Positions 32,601 through 40,405 of a stretch of DNA of 43,525 nucleotides are shown one piece after another. The DNA comes from Pseudobdellovibrio sp. Lineage in GTDB: Bacteria > Bdellovibrionota > Bdellovibrionia > Bdellovibrionales > Bdellovibrionaceae. Below the pieces are notes generated by a model that saw only the letters and a list, made by a program, of their open reading frames with translations, did no database searches and was not told the DNA's origin. The stretch spans positions 1 through 43,525 of the forward strand of contig JAJFMT010000013.1 of the NCBI GenBank assembly GCA_020696855.1. Direction: 5' to 3'. Position 1 is the stretch's first letter. The number at the start of each line of letters is the position of its first letter. Made by a program: the position numbers and the translations under genes.

Positions 32601-33687
32601 TCTAGCCAACATGAGCCACGAAATCAGAACTCCTCTTGCGGCTATCATCGGCTTCACTGATCTTGTGCGGAATGAAAAGCTTGCACCCGCAGAAAGCAGC
32701 GAATATCTGGACCGTGTTTCACGAAATGCAGGTCACTTAGGAAAACTTATTGATGAACTTCTGGATTTATCGAAAATCGAGGCAGACAAACTTGACCTTC
32801 ATCAAACGACTGTCAACGTCGATTCTCTTCTTGATGACGTCTTCTCTACCGTTAAACTTAAGGTTGAACACAAAGCTCTTGATTTGCGTTTAACATGGCT
32901 TTCGGAAAAGCCTAAATTCATTATTGCCGACCGCATGAGGCTTTGGCAGATTTTAACGAATCTTTTAAGTAATGCGGTTAAGTTCACGAACAAAGGTTAT
33001 GTAAATGTCAGCTTCAAGATACATAACGACACCCTTACAATCCGGGTTAAAGACAGCGGTATCGGAATGAATCCTGAACAAAAAGAAAAAATCTTTGAAC
33101 CGTTTGTTCAGGCCGACCCGATGGTCACTCAAAAATATGGCGGCACCGGCCTTGGCCTGGCGCTCTCAAAAAAATTAGCTCAAAGAATGGGTGGAGACAT
33201 CCACCTTGTAGCAAGCGCTGTAAACGAAGGTTCAGAATTTGAATTTCATTTGCCTATACAAATAACCGACAAAGCAGCGGCAACTGCAACTCACGACGAT
33301 GAAAACGCAAAAAAGGTATCTCTTCAAGGTAAAAAAATACTTGTTGTTGACGATTCACAGGACAACCGCATTTTAGTCAGATTATTTTTAAAAGACATCG
33401 GAGCAGAAATTTCTGAAGCAATCGATGGGGCTGATGCTATTAACCATTTACGAAGTAATAAGTTTGATATCATTCTGATGGACATTCAAATGCCGATAAT
33501 GGATGGCCACGAATCTTTTAAAAAGATTAAACAGATGGGAATTCCAACACCGGTCATCGCTCTAACAGCTCACGCTTTAAAAGAAGAGCGCGACCGTTGC
33601 TTAAATAACGGGTTTGCTGACTATCTGACAAAGCCTATCCAGCGGCAGAACCTCATTCTTGCGATGCAAAAACAAGTCAAATCATAA
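29680..33687 (+). CDS. CheB-CheR-PAS hybrid histidine kinase with receiver
   Basis: 1335 residues from TTG 29680, with GAGG 5 bases before it; a TTG at 29659 lacks such a site. Domains in order: CheB-type methylesterase (about 15-195) with Ser22 in GASAGG, His49 in FVQHLE and Asp141 in NASDGA; CheR-type methyltransferase (about 210-480) with PGCSTGEEPYT for S-adenosylmethionine; a coiled coil (about 647-715) of repeated SNEEL units; a PAS associated with CheR fusions (about 720-825); a second PAS (about 834-955); HisKA with MSHEIRTPLA (His980); an ATPase domain with NLLSNAVKF, DSGIGM and [10 protein letters not shown]; and a receiver with DDSQDN and Asp1268. All catalytic residues look intact. 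It has no CheB receiver and no chemoreceptor gene nearby, so its methylation targets are unknown. Cytoplasmic. Confidence 0.93.
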   Translation: MALRRKAPQKKPAVPVVAIGASAGGLPAIKSVFSKIKKWNGGTCIFVQHLEDKSAALAQNVLSKICKQRIIPVTDKLKIKPGAFYLVPPHTIVRIENDEFRVSNARFLDQKLSVIDHLFSEVGKAYRHRSVGIILSGNASDGAAGIKDLNECDGLTIAQNPKTAEFPIMPNAAIATAAVDHVLDPADIGAQIQRYAKFLSGMNQLDDLYALKEQINAAIPSICEILLQKSRHDFKHYKSSTLTRRIQRRMQVLHIDRVEEYIQILNENNEEIETLFSELLINVTSFFRDREAFEALRTEVLEVLLKNNPENQKIRIWVPGCSTGEEPYTIAMLLLEAIESHGKKVEAQIIATDIDEKALNLARKGSYSASIAETVPAHLLAKYFTKRGGRYHVNKELRELCLFSIHNLINDPPFSQLDLISCRNLIIYMGPHLQKKLFPVFHYALRNNGYLFLGTSESLTTHKELFKSLNSKYRIAQRKPSPLKLQDTHIGTSVNTYLAKLNLSSKNPDVDLSAIGQRIALDEMPIKYVVINDEGQILSVSSGISKYVEIAEGPFQNNLIKLVKPSLRAALRTLFSQAKKEKRKAYSEQCVLKTENFAEKVGVIVQPMPQLGEDSALYWVAFQYLGQLNLSKLQNDSVVSNQADSELIDQLEHELSIVRGELDKSVQDLEASNEELKSSNEELLSMNEELQSANEELETSKEEVQEVNTALMRSNSDLENLLAGTQIATLFLDNEMKIRRFTPSVQKLYRVKESDIGREISDFKSLALNNPNYPTAADFNSKDGFEDEIKMPDGTIYLRRVFRYQGPEEVSEGFVATFIEITDQYRLREKITESQKRYEVLFNYSPLPKWTVDIDTLRFIDVNEAAIRHYGFTREEFLSMTLKDIYYTDQYKLLAEKFRDQFASGRHLMFGPVQHKKKDGSLVDVKVSSTDLILDGIKVRVAAIIDITEQSKLEVRLTEAKEAAEAANKAKTRFLANMSHEIRTPLAAIIGFTDLVRNEKLAPAESSEYLDRVSRNAGHLGKLIDELLDLSKIEADKLDLHQTTVNVDSLLDDVFSTVKLKVEHKALDLRLTWLSEKPKFIIADRMRLWQILTNLLSNAVKFTNKGYVNVSFKIHNDTLTIRVKDSGIGMNPEQKEKIFEPFVQADPMVTQKYGGTGLGLALSKKLAQRMGGDIHLVASAVNEGSEFEFHLPIQITDKAAATATHDDENAKKVSLQGKKILVVDDSQDNRILVRLFLKDIGAEISEAIDGADAINHLRSNKFDIILMDIQMPIMDGHESFKKIKQMGIPTPVIALTAHALKEERDRCLNNGFADYLTKPIQRQNLILAMQKQVKS

Positions 33688-33698
33688 TGGCATAGTTA

Positions 33699-34289
33699 GT
33701 GCTTTTCCTTGAGGCTGTGTACCAGCAAAGCCTCTTCAACGAAAAGCATTCGCCCGAGCATATCAAGTTAATCCCCGACTTCATTTCTGCCGAGGAAGAA
33801 AGGGACCTTCTTAACAACTTTAAAACGATCAATTGGCAAAAAATAAATATGCATGGAGTGACGGCCAAACGGCGCGTAGCGCACTTTGGGCTGGATTACA
33901 CATACACGAAGCGGTCAGTTACAAAAACTATAAAGGCACCAAAATGGCTTGATTCTTTGACAGCGAGGGCTGCTAAACTCATTTCCAAAAAGGCATCTGA
34001 CTTAAAAGAAATACTGGTGACCTACTATCCGAAAGGGTCTGGCATAGGCTGGCACAAAGATGCCGAAGTATTCGGAGATGCGGTCATCGGTGTTTCTCTT
34101 TTAAGTGACTGCACGATGAAGTTTAAAAACCCTGAAACGCAAGAGGTTTACAAACTTTTTATTCCCAGAAGAAGCGCTTACATATTTTCCGGTGATGCCC
34201 GCTGGAACTGGCATCATTCCATTTCCTCTCACGAACACGACCGGTATTCCGTAACTTTTCGTACATTAGTGAACGACAGTATTGAATAG
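33699..34289 (+). CDS. AlkB-like 2-oxoglutarate/Fe(II) dioxygenase
   Basis: A 196-residue protein. RRVAHFGLDY (58-67) is the nucleotide-recognition loop typical of AlkB. The iron triad is His119-x-Asp121 (GWHKDAEVFG) and His173 (WNWHHSI), and RYSVTFRT gives Arg182 and Arg188 for 2-oxoglutarate. Such enzymes remove alkyl groups from DNA or RNA bases by oxidation. GTG at 33699 is the likely start, without a clear Shine-Dalgarno, 11 bases after the kinase stop. It may be cotranscribed with the kinase. The symbol alkB is withheld, because several subfamilies share these motifs. Confidence 0.85.
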   Translation: MLFLEAVYQQSLFNEKHSPEHIKLIPDFISAEEERDLLNNFKTINWQKINMHGVTAKRRVAHFGLDYTYTKRSVTKTIKAPKWLDSLTARAAKLISKKASDLKEILVTYYPKGSGIGWHKDAEVFGDAVIGVSLLSDCTMKFKNPETQEVYKLFIPRRSAYIFSGDARWNWHHSISSHEHDRYSVTFRTLVNDSIE

Positions 34290-34290
34290 A

Positions 34291-35361
34291 TCAGTCTACA
34301 AATAATTTAAAACACAAAAGCTTCGGTGTCTGTACCGCAACCGCATTCGCCACGCTTCCAAGTTTCATTATTTGGCGAAAGCGTCCGAAATCAATCCCCG
34401 CCTCTGCCGAGAAGCGCGCAAAGCTTTCATAACCCTGGCGCGGAGTCATCGTTCCGGGAATACGTAAAGCCACAGGACTTTTTTTAGTACGCAAGTATTC
34501 AATGCGCCCTTCCAGCAAATTCGTTAAGGCCAGGTACTCCGCAAGAGATCTTTGCGGTTTAATCGAACGAATTTCAAAAGTTCTTTCTTCAGGCGCCCAC
34601 TTCAAATCAGCCAAACGGGTGACGTTAAATGCCTGGTACTTCTTCGGCGGGCTCCAGTTGGCTCTGTGCCAGTTGTAAACTTCATCCTGAATGCGGTTAG
34701 CGAATGTCACAATGTCACGAATTTGGCCGCGGTCGAAATCTTCGATAATTTTTTTGAATGCTTCCTGATTTTCCTGCGGCAATGCCTGAATCGGCTGCGA
34801 GTTCCAGTGATCGTGCGCCAGTATTCCGTTAGCCAGCTCCGGATGGTTGGCAAAATCCACTAAAATATTTCTCATGAGAAGCAAATCACCGCCCGTAGAC
34901 GAATGATAACCGATGTGAATGTGGCCGCCACCGGTGCCTCTTTCAGAAGGAGCCATTCCCGCAGCTTTTGCTGCACCGAAAATATCACGTGCCATACGCC
35001 CGGCCTGACGGCGTAAATCAGACGTCGTTGCGGGCTTAGTTTGAACTTCAACCACCGCCGGATCAGTTGCAATTAAAAAATAAAAGCCATCAGGATAAGT
35101 AACCCGCAAAGTATCAACACCGTAAGAATTTTGCTCGCGTGTGATCGTGCAGTTGCCACAGGTTCTTCTTACAGCTTCAGCCATTTTTTCGCGATGAGCT
35201 TCAGAGGCATCACTGTTAACGTAACTTCCCTGCTGAGCCGCAAGAATCTGATCGTTCGTAAATGTAAATTCAGCGCCAAAGGTTGACCGCGCATTGGCAT
35301 ACAAGCCCGATACGACAACAAATAAAAATATAAAAATAGAATTAAGTAAGTCTCGCGCCAT
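34291..35361 (-). CDS. Exported amidoligase-like (glutamine-synthetase-fold) protein
   Basis: 356 residues from ATG 35361, which has GGGGGA 7 bases upstream; an ATG at 35409 lies before this site. The N terminus is a signal peptide (LLNSIFIFLFVVVSGLYANA). The mature protein matches the amidoligase (Amidoligase_2) pattern: STFGAEFTF (26-34) with the metal Glu, VVEVQTKP (103-110), GGGHIHIGY (144-152) with two His, KYQAFNV (241-247) and TFEIRSIKP (261-269). Known members are thought to join carboxylate to amine using ATP, mostly in the cytoplasm. A secreted copy raises the question of the ATP source, or of a changed role. It is convergent with the AlkB gene with one base between stops. Activity is not proven. 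Confidence 0.75.
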   Translation of the reverse strand: MARDLLNSIFIFLFVVVSGLYANARSTFGAEFTFTNDQILAAQQGSYVNSDASEAHREKMAEAVRRTCGNCTITREQNSYGVDTLRVTYPDGFYFLIATDPAVVEVQTKPATTSDLRRQAGRMARDIFGAAKAAGMAPSERGTGGGHIHIGYHSSTGGDLLLMRNILVDFANHPELANGILAHDHWNSQPIQALPQENQEAFKKIIEDFDRGQIRDIVTFANRIQDEVYNWHRANWSPPKKYQAFNVTRLADLKWAPEERTFEIRSIKPQRSLAEYLALTNLLEGRIEYLRTKKSPVALRIPGTMTPRQGYESFARFSAEAGIDFGRFRQIMKLGSVANAVAVQTPKLLCFKLFVD

Positions 35362-35600
35362 ACACTGTCCCCCGGAAGTTTGCAGAGACACATCAATATG
35401 ACAATCCACCGGGAATCTAAACTGTTATGAATCTGACAGGTAGAAATTGCTGACATTGCGAAACAAAGCCCTTTTTTTTGTTCCGTAACCGTCCATGACT
35501 TAGACACTTCAGCAGTATTTTCACCACAGCTGTTTCGCGTTTGCTAATCGGTCTTGAGCTGTAATAGCTTCCGTGCATATTTTAATGGGAGAATCAAAAC

Positions 35601-36248
35601 ATGTTATCTAAGATCTTTTTTTCTGCTTTACTTTTATCAACAGCTGCTTCGGCACAATCTCAGGCAACGAAACTTACTTCAGCATGCGAGCAAAGTGTCG
35701 TTAACGTTGTTTACGACCAATTCGGGCGCTATGACGAAACCTTCAGTGTGGTGGGCTATAAAGTCATCTATACAGGATTTTTTGACCAGTTAGCAGTTGT
35801 GCGTACATCAGATGAAGTTGAACCTCGTGATGTATTAGTGCGTGTTCAGTCCGATAAAAATACGTGTGCTGTCGAGTTTAAAGAAACTCTGGCCGACGGA
35901 TCAGTGGCAGACATTGAAGACCTGATTGAACTTTCTCAATCTCCGCAGAAAATCGCCTCTAAATACAATCAAATCAGCGGAACAGTGGATTCAATTACTT
36001 CAGGAGAAATCGACCCGTCGGTCATCGGCGAAGCCTGCGTGATCGTGCTTAACACTTCTGCCGGTAAAAAAGTCGGCCTCATTACTTCACAGTATGATTG
36101 CGACGACGCTGACTCGGTTAAACAAGGAAGCACCGTTACCGCTTCTGTTCATAAAGATGACCGCATTAAAGACAAAAAAGAGCTGGACGTTTTAAAAGGT
36201 TTCGGAGCATCTGCATTTTTTAACGTTCCGTTCAGCGAGATTAAATAA
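35601..36248 (+). CDS. Small exported protein of unknown function
   Basis: A 215-residue protein with a signal peptide (MLSKIFFSALLLSTAASA, cut before QSQ). The mature protein is acidic and beta-rich, with four cysteines (SACEQ, NTCAV, EACVIV, YDCDD) that probably pair. No family is recognised. Shine-Dalgarno GGGAGA precedes the ATG. It is followed after 30 bases by another exported gene in the same direction, so the two likely form an operon. Confidence 0.75.
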   Translation: MLSKIFFSALLLSTAASAQSQATKLTSACEQSVVNVVYDQFGRYDETFSVVGYKVIYTGFFDQLAVVRTSDEVEPRDVLVRVQSDKNTCAVEFKETLADGSVADIEDLIELSQSPQKIASKYNQISGTVDSITSGEIDPSVIGEACVIVLNTSAGKKVGLITSQYDCDDADSVKQGSTVTASVHKDDRIKDKKELDVLKGFGASAFFNVPFSEIK

Positions 36249-36278
36249 GCACCCTAAAACCCCTCACAGGAGACTGCT

Positions 36279-36758
36279 ATGATCCGAAAGTTTGTTTTAA
36301 CCGCAACCGTACTTATATCAAGCCTCGCGTTTGCCGGCCCAAAGGCCGCCGCTGACCTTGACGGCAGTTACGCTTATCTTGCCATAGGTGAAGACTATAA
36401 ATTTTCACGAATCGAGATGCAAATTAAAGACGGGAAAATGATTTTACCGACTGCTGACAATACCAAAGCTATTATTGAAATCAGTGAAGGGGCTCAAGAT
36501 GATTTCATTGCAACACTTAAAGGGAAAGCCCTTCCGCCTGCGATTTCTCTTTATAAAATGGAAGCGGACTTTCAGGGTTCGGGTGAACTCATGAAGCTGA
36601 CTCTGGTCAAGCAGACGATGAATAATACAAGCCCGCGCCTCACCGTTTACTGGGTTGATACTGAAATCAACCGCGGCCGTCCTGTCATTCAAGCCTATGA
36701 TAAATCCAGCGAAGAGCAGATGAAGGCACTCGACGCAGCTGAAGAAGAACTGAAGTAA
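36279..36758 (+). CDS. Small exported beta-rich protein of unknown function
   Basis: A 159-residue protein with a signal peptide (MIRKFVLTATVLISSLAFA, cut before GPK). The mature part reads like a lipocalin- or META-type beta barrel (LDGSYAYLAIGEDYKFSRIEMQ; DDFIATLKGKAL), but no family can be claimed. It lacks cysteines in the mature part and ends in an acidic tail. Shine-Dalgarno AGGAG lies 7 bases before the ATG. It is probably cotranscribed with the gene upstream and convergent with an XRE regulator 4 bases away. Confidence 0.7.
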   Translation: MIRKFVLTATVLISSLAFAGPKAAADLDGSYAYLAIGEDYKFSRIEMQIKDGKMILPTADNTKAIIEISEGAQDDFIATLKGKALPPAISLYKMEADFQGSGELMKLTLVKQTMNNTSPRLTVYWVDTEINRGRPVIQAYDKSSEEQMKALDAAEEELK

Positions 36759-36762
36759 TTCT

Positions 36763-37473
36763 TTACCGGTTCAGAGTATCGCGCAGATCCCATTCGAATT
36801 TTTTAAAAGTCAGATACACTCCGTACGAAGTGGCAGAGGTAGCGCTGCCACTTCGCGCATTACACACATGCATCAGCTTTTCCAGATCCTTTAAACGAGC
36901 CTCAATCAGTGCGGCATCCTCAGGTGAGTAGTCCTGAATCAAAAAAACTGTTTCTGACTTCGGGTGATCGGCCAAAAAATTCTCAATCATCTGGCGGCGG
37001 TATTTCAGCGACAAAGGCCCGCCGGGAATCCACTGGGGTTCGCCGGCTTTTACTAGCTTCACTTTATTTTCTGCTCCAAGTTCGATAAGCCCTGCTTTAT
37101 CCAGCTTAAGCAGCAAACCCGTCAGCACGGAATCCTTTAACGGATACTTTCTTTTGATGGCGGCAACAGACTTCCCGCTGACAAGCAGATCAAACAGCGC
37201 CAGTGCCTGCGGGTTCTGAATCAGCACTCTCTCCTGCTCTAATGTGTAGGTATAACGGCCTGATCCGCGCGATTCAGCTTCATGAAAAAGCTCTGACAGC
37301 TGAAGTCCCAACAGATGACTGACTTGTTGAAGCACCGGTAATGTAAGGCCTTTACCCGCCCACCAGCGTTTAACCGTCGGAATACTGACTTTCAGCTCTT
37401 TGGCCATTTGTTTCTGGGTGATTCCCATGGCCTGGGCTTTCTTTTTTACAAGGTCCATTACCTGTTTTTCCAT
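36763..37473 (-). CDS. XRE-family helix-turn-helix regulator
   Basis: A 236-residue cytoplasmic protein. The N-terminal HTH (about residues 7-62) has AQAMGITQKQMAKELKVSIPTVKRWWAGKG and continues to VSHLLGLQLSELF, a typical XRE fold. The rest has a winged-helix-like second region (NPQALALFDLLVSG; LLKLDKAGLIELG) and a C-terminal domain with YSPEDAALIEARLKDLEKLM, resembling a dimerisation or ligand-binding part seen in Bdellovibrio regulators. GGAG lies 8 bases upstream of the ATG. A perfect palindrome (37490-37506) sits just upstream of the start, suggesting autoregulation and control of the divergent exported gene at 37585. Confidence 0.85.
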   Translation of the reverse strand: MEKQVMDLVKKKAQAMGITQKQMAKELKVSIPTVKRWWAGKGLTLPVLQQVSHLLGLQLSELFHEAESRGSGRYTYTLEQERVLIQNPQALALFDLLVSGKSVAAIKRKYPLKDSVLTGLLLKLDKAGLIELGAENKVKLVKAGEPQWIPGGPLSLKYRRQMIENFLADHPKSETVFLIQDYSPEDAALIEARLKDLEKLMHVCNARSGSATSATSYGVYLTFKKFEWDLRDTLNR

Positions 37474-37489
37474 GAAATAGCTCCATTTA

Positions 37490-37506
37490 TGATACCTATG
37501 GTATCA
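37490..37506. promoter_or_regulatory. Palindromic operator candidate between divergent genes
   Basis: TGATACC-TAT-GGTATCA is a perfect inverted repeat with 7-bp arms, 17 bases upstream of the XRE regulator start and in the intergenic region it shares with the exported gene at 37585. A further ATACC half-site lies at 37514-37518, inverted relative to GGTAT. Regulators of this type often bind such sites at their own promoter. Confidence 0.6.
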
Positions 37507-37584
37507 CAATTTAATACCTTTAAAAATAGAATTTACGCCGCGCATGAGAAGACGTATTTAATCGTCAATTACAAGGGGTTAATT

Positions 37585-38130
37585 ATGAAACAAATTATAT
37601 TATTTTCACTTATGACAATGGCTCTATCTTTACAGGCTAAAGCCGTATCGGTTTCTGCTTACACAAGTCTTGAAACCTGCAAAATTTTAACATCGTCTGA
37701 AAACGATCCGGATGCAGAAATCGATTACTTTACCTCTGTCTGCGAAGGGCGCGAAGGCTTTGACGTCCGTATTGACGGCGGCGATTTAAGAAGCTGGGTT
37801 TCTTTGGTGAAGCAAAACACAGAAGACTTCGTGGCAGAAAACATCAGTTTTGCTTTCGGCGAAGGCCAGTTCCCTTATGTGGCGGGTTCTAAACTTGAAT
37901 GGCGATACACTGATAACACCTTAACTGCTTTAATCGTACGAATGGGCGGTCAGGACCCTGAAGATTACAATAACGAGTTACAAAATCTGGCGGTCATCAG
38001 AATTAACAAAGACCGCCCTGCTGAAGCCTGCGTTGTCGGTTTAGTGAATGCAAAGCTGCCGAATGCAAATCTTAAAGCCCGAGCTATTGCAGACAGCGGT
38101 AAAAGCACCTGCATTACCGGCGATTACTAA
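37585..38130 (+). CDS. Exported protein divergent from the XRE regulator
   Basis: 181 residues from ATG 37585, with AAGGGG 8 bases upstream. The open frame extends much further upstream into the regulator gene on the other strand, but a clear signal peptide (MKQIILFSLMTMALSLQAKA) fixes this start. The mature part has four cysteines (LETCKI, TSVCEG, EACVVG, KSTCIT) and is acidic. No family is recognised. The gene is divergent from the XRE regulator and shares the palindrome at 37490-37506, so it is a likely target. Confidence 0.8.
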   Translation: MKQIILFSLMTMALSLQAKAVSVSAYTSLETCKILTSSENDPDAEIDYFTSVCEGREGFDVRIDGGDLRSWVSLVKQNTEDFVAENISFAFGEGQFPYVAGSKLEWRYTDNTLTALIVRMGGQDPEDYNNELQNLAVIRINKDRPAEACVVGLVNAKLPNANLKARAIADSGKSTCITGDY

Positions 38131-38156
38131 TCACAGATAAACGCTCTCTTAAAAAT

Positions 38157-38185
38157 AAAAAAAGCCGGGAATCCCGGCTTTTTTT
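38157..38185. terminator. Bidirectional rho-independent terminator
   Basis: GCCGGG/CCCGGC stem (38164-38169 with 38173-38178) with a 3-base loop, A7 on the left and T7 on the right. It sits between convergent genes ending at 38130 and 38213 and can end both transcripts. Confidence 0.9.
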
Positions 38186-38212
38186 ATTCAGAATGTTTTC
38201 TGTAATCAGAAA

Positions 38213-38773
38213 TTACGGAGTAACATCTGTTGTCGGAGTTAACACAACCTGCTGGTCACAGTCTTTTCCTTTGATGCGGATCTGACCGTTTTCAAAAGAT
38301 ACAGGGTAGCTTCCGTCTTTGTTGTCATCAGCTAAGTCACCGATAACTTCAACATTGTCAGCCAGCCATTCTTCTCTTTGGCTTACAACTTGTCCGTCTA
38401 CTTTTTGTAAGTGAGTTAACTTGCGGATCTTATTTAAAAGAATAGTTCCTGTTTTAACTTTAAAACCGCCATCGCCACCGATTACGTTTTTCTTTTTACG
38501 CATGTAAGTGTACTGAAGCTCAACGTGCTTCGACTGAACGCCTGCAATTGTATTTTCATACGCCGGTCTTCCGATTTTAAAGATGGCCAGACCAGAGCTG
38601 CGGTTAGGATTAATTACTTTTCCGCTGCAATCATCTGAAACGCGGTAGTTTCCTACGAATGGTGCGCCGTCAACGTTTGCATCCATCACAGTTGCGCTTT
38701 CAGTTACAGGAATGTGCGCCTGGGCTACAGCACCGATAGCTAATACGGCAGCTAATGATAATAAATATTTCAC
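38213..38773 (-). CDS. Small exported protein of unknown function
   Basis: A 186-residue protein starting at GTG 38773, with AAGGAG 6 bases upstream. Signal peptide MKYLLSLAAVLAIGAVAQA, cut before HIP. The mature part is beta-rich and contains two cysteines (DDCSGK, KDCDQQ) spaced across the domain, likely one disulfide. A lysine-rich patch (MRKKKN) lies mid-protein. No family is recognised. The rich Shine-Dalgarno suggests good expression. Confidence 0.75.
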   Translation of the reverse strand: MKYLLSLAAVLAIGAVAQAHIPVTESATVMDANVDGAPFVGNYRVSDDCSGKVINPNRSSGLAIFKIGRPAYENTIAGVQSKHVELQYTYMRKKKNVIGGDGGFKVKTGTILLNKIRKLTHLQKVDGQVVSQREEWLADNVEVIGDLADDNKDGSYPVSFENGQIRIKGKDCDQQVVLTPTTDVTP

Positions 38774-38940
38774 TTAAATCTCCTTGGTTTGGTTTTAAAG
38801 TCAGCTTATTTTTGTTTAGCCCAACTGTTAAACCAAACCGCAAAAGCGGTTGCAAGGGTTAACCCCTTTACGCGGCATTACTTAAGAAAATTTAAGATTT
38901 TTTATTCGTCATTACCTTTGAATTCCGCTCTAGTGGCGGC

Positions 38941-40221
38941 TTATGTGAGGTCTTTGCCTGTCGAACGCATGATATATCTGTTCCACTGAGCGTTCATTCG
39001 GTTAAACTGCGAAATCACATCACAAGCGTACTCTTCACGCATTTGCACCGTTCTTCTGCCGGTGCACGCGCCTTGAGTGATTTGCGTATCTCCGTTATAA
39101 ACCGTGAATGCATCTTCATAAGCTGCAACCACGCCGCCCGTGTTGTTGCCGTAAGACTGGCTGGATTTCGCGTTACTTACGAGAGTCTTAACAAGAATTT
39201 GCCCGAAGACCATATCAAATCCCCATTTTTCGCGAATGCGGTTTTTAAGATTTTCGGTACTTGTACGCTGAACTTCAAAATTAGATAGGCCGCTGAAGCA
39301 ACGAACCGACTGTTGAAACGCTGTTCTTGCAGCCGGTAAAGAAATTCTCTCGTCTCCACTGAGCTGATGCTGAACTTCTTTAACTCCGATACCCGTCATT
39401 TGCGAAAAGCCGACAGCACCTGTAGGGCTGACTGAGCGGCGCGAAAAATTAGTTTCACGTCGCATCTTCGCAAGAATCATAAACGGATCATTGCCAAAAC
39501 AAAAAGAGGCGCGCACCACATTAATAGCCAGGGTGCGGTGACTGAATCCGTTATTGGCTTCAGCATTACTTAAAGCATTGCTTTTAATATATTGCTCTAC
39601 AAAATTGATCAATGGAGCAAAAGTCGGTGGCAAAACCACTCCTGATTCCGAACGAAGCGATGCATACCGCTCGAAAAGATTCATCACATGCGCGTTAGCG
39701 ACAATGCGGTCATCCAGATACTGCGCCATGCCTCTTCTCATAAAACCCGAATCATGCCGCAATGATGAAACTGAATCATAGTTCATACCCATGGCAGGGC
39801 CATGATTCAATTCAGACGACGAGTAAGATTCAGACTCGGTTTTTGCACCAAATGTTCCGGCTGTTCTGAACTGGGCCAAACCAAGAGAATCCGATGGCAA
39901 CTCCTGCGTTTGGTTTTCTAAAAAAGATTCAAATTCCGGTGTGTAAGCAGGGGCCGCCGCAATAGAAGCCGGCTGTCTTGACGGCGCAGTTGCTGTCGTT
40001 GTTACAGTGGCCGTTGCAGCAGGAACATAAGAAGATGCAGCTGTGCTTGCCGCTTCTGACTGATCGTCCCCGTCTTCAGCCTCGGTTACAACCTGAGAAT
40101 CACCTGCAACGGTAGCACTACCGTCATCGCCCTCATCAGCATGAACAAATGCAGCAGCAATAAAAACCAAAGTTGCAAAGCTGATATTAAGTAGCAAATG
40201 CGGAACGCGACCTGACATCAT
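38941..40221 (-). CDS. Exported SLT-type lytic transglycosylase
   Basis: A 426-residue protein with a signal peptide (LLLNISFATLVFIAAAFVHA). Residues 30-90 are a low-complexity Asp/Glu/Ala/Thr linker. The catalytic part holds FGNDPFMILAKMRRETNFS with the catalytic Glu256 and SPTGAVGFSQMT (265-276). These are the SLT/lysozyme-like motifs (ES.F and S..GA.GL.Q) of enzymes that cleave the glycan strands of peptidoglycan. The Gln after GFS is kept. Extra cysteines (SFCFGN, VRCFSG, GACTGR, YACDVI) suggest disulfides. For a predator, target cell walls could be its own or those of prey. GGGGGAG lies upstream of the ATG. It is transcribed alone. Confidence 0.85.
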   Translation of the reverse strand: MMSGRVPHLLLNISFATLVFIAAAFVHADEGDDGSATVAGDSQVVTEAEDGDDQSEAASTAASSYVPAATATVTTTATAPSRQPASIAAAPAYTPEFESFLENQTQELPSDSLGLAQFRTAGTFGAKTESESYSSSELNHGPAMGMNYDSVSSLRHDSGFMRRGMAQYLDDRIVANAHVMNLFERYASLRSESGVVLPPTFAPLINFVEQYIKSNALSNAEANNGFSHRTLAINVVRASFCFGNDPFMILAKMRRETNFSRRSVSPTGAVGFSQMTGIGVKEVQHQLSGDERISLPAARTAFQQSVRCFSGLSNFEVQRTSTENLKNRIREKWGFDMVFGQILVKTLVSNAKSSQSYGNNTGGVVAAYEDAFTVYNGDTQITQGACTGRRTVQMREEYACDVISQFNRMNAQWNRYIMRSTGKDLT

Positions 40222-40368
40222 GAATCTCCCCCGTTAATGATTTTTTGAATCCCCGCTTAGACCTTTTGCAAAATCCAGGGCCTAATCTCAATTTAAAACA
40301 GCCGCCTAAATAGCTGAAAACGGTCACAATTTCCGGTTATCAAAATGAAACGAGTGTAAAAAGAGTGA

Positions 40369-40399
40369 TTGACTGCATAGCGGAGCCTAACAGTATCCT
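40369..40399 (+). promoter_or_regulatory. Promoter candidate close to the SGNH hydrolase start
   Basis: TTGACT (40369-40374), a 19-base spacer and TATCCT (40394-40399), followed by ATG after 6 bases with no Shine-Dalgarno. It resembles the arrangement before 19204. Confidence 0.3.
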
Positions 40400-40405
40400 A
40401 TAAAA

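Noticed and set aside
37408..37584. Upstream extension of the exported gene into the XRE regulator region
   Set aside because: It overlaps the regulator and its operator; the signal peptide and Shine-Dalgarno set the start at 37585.
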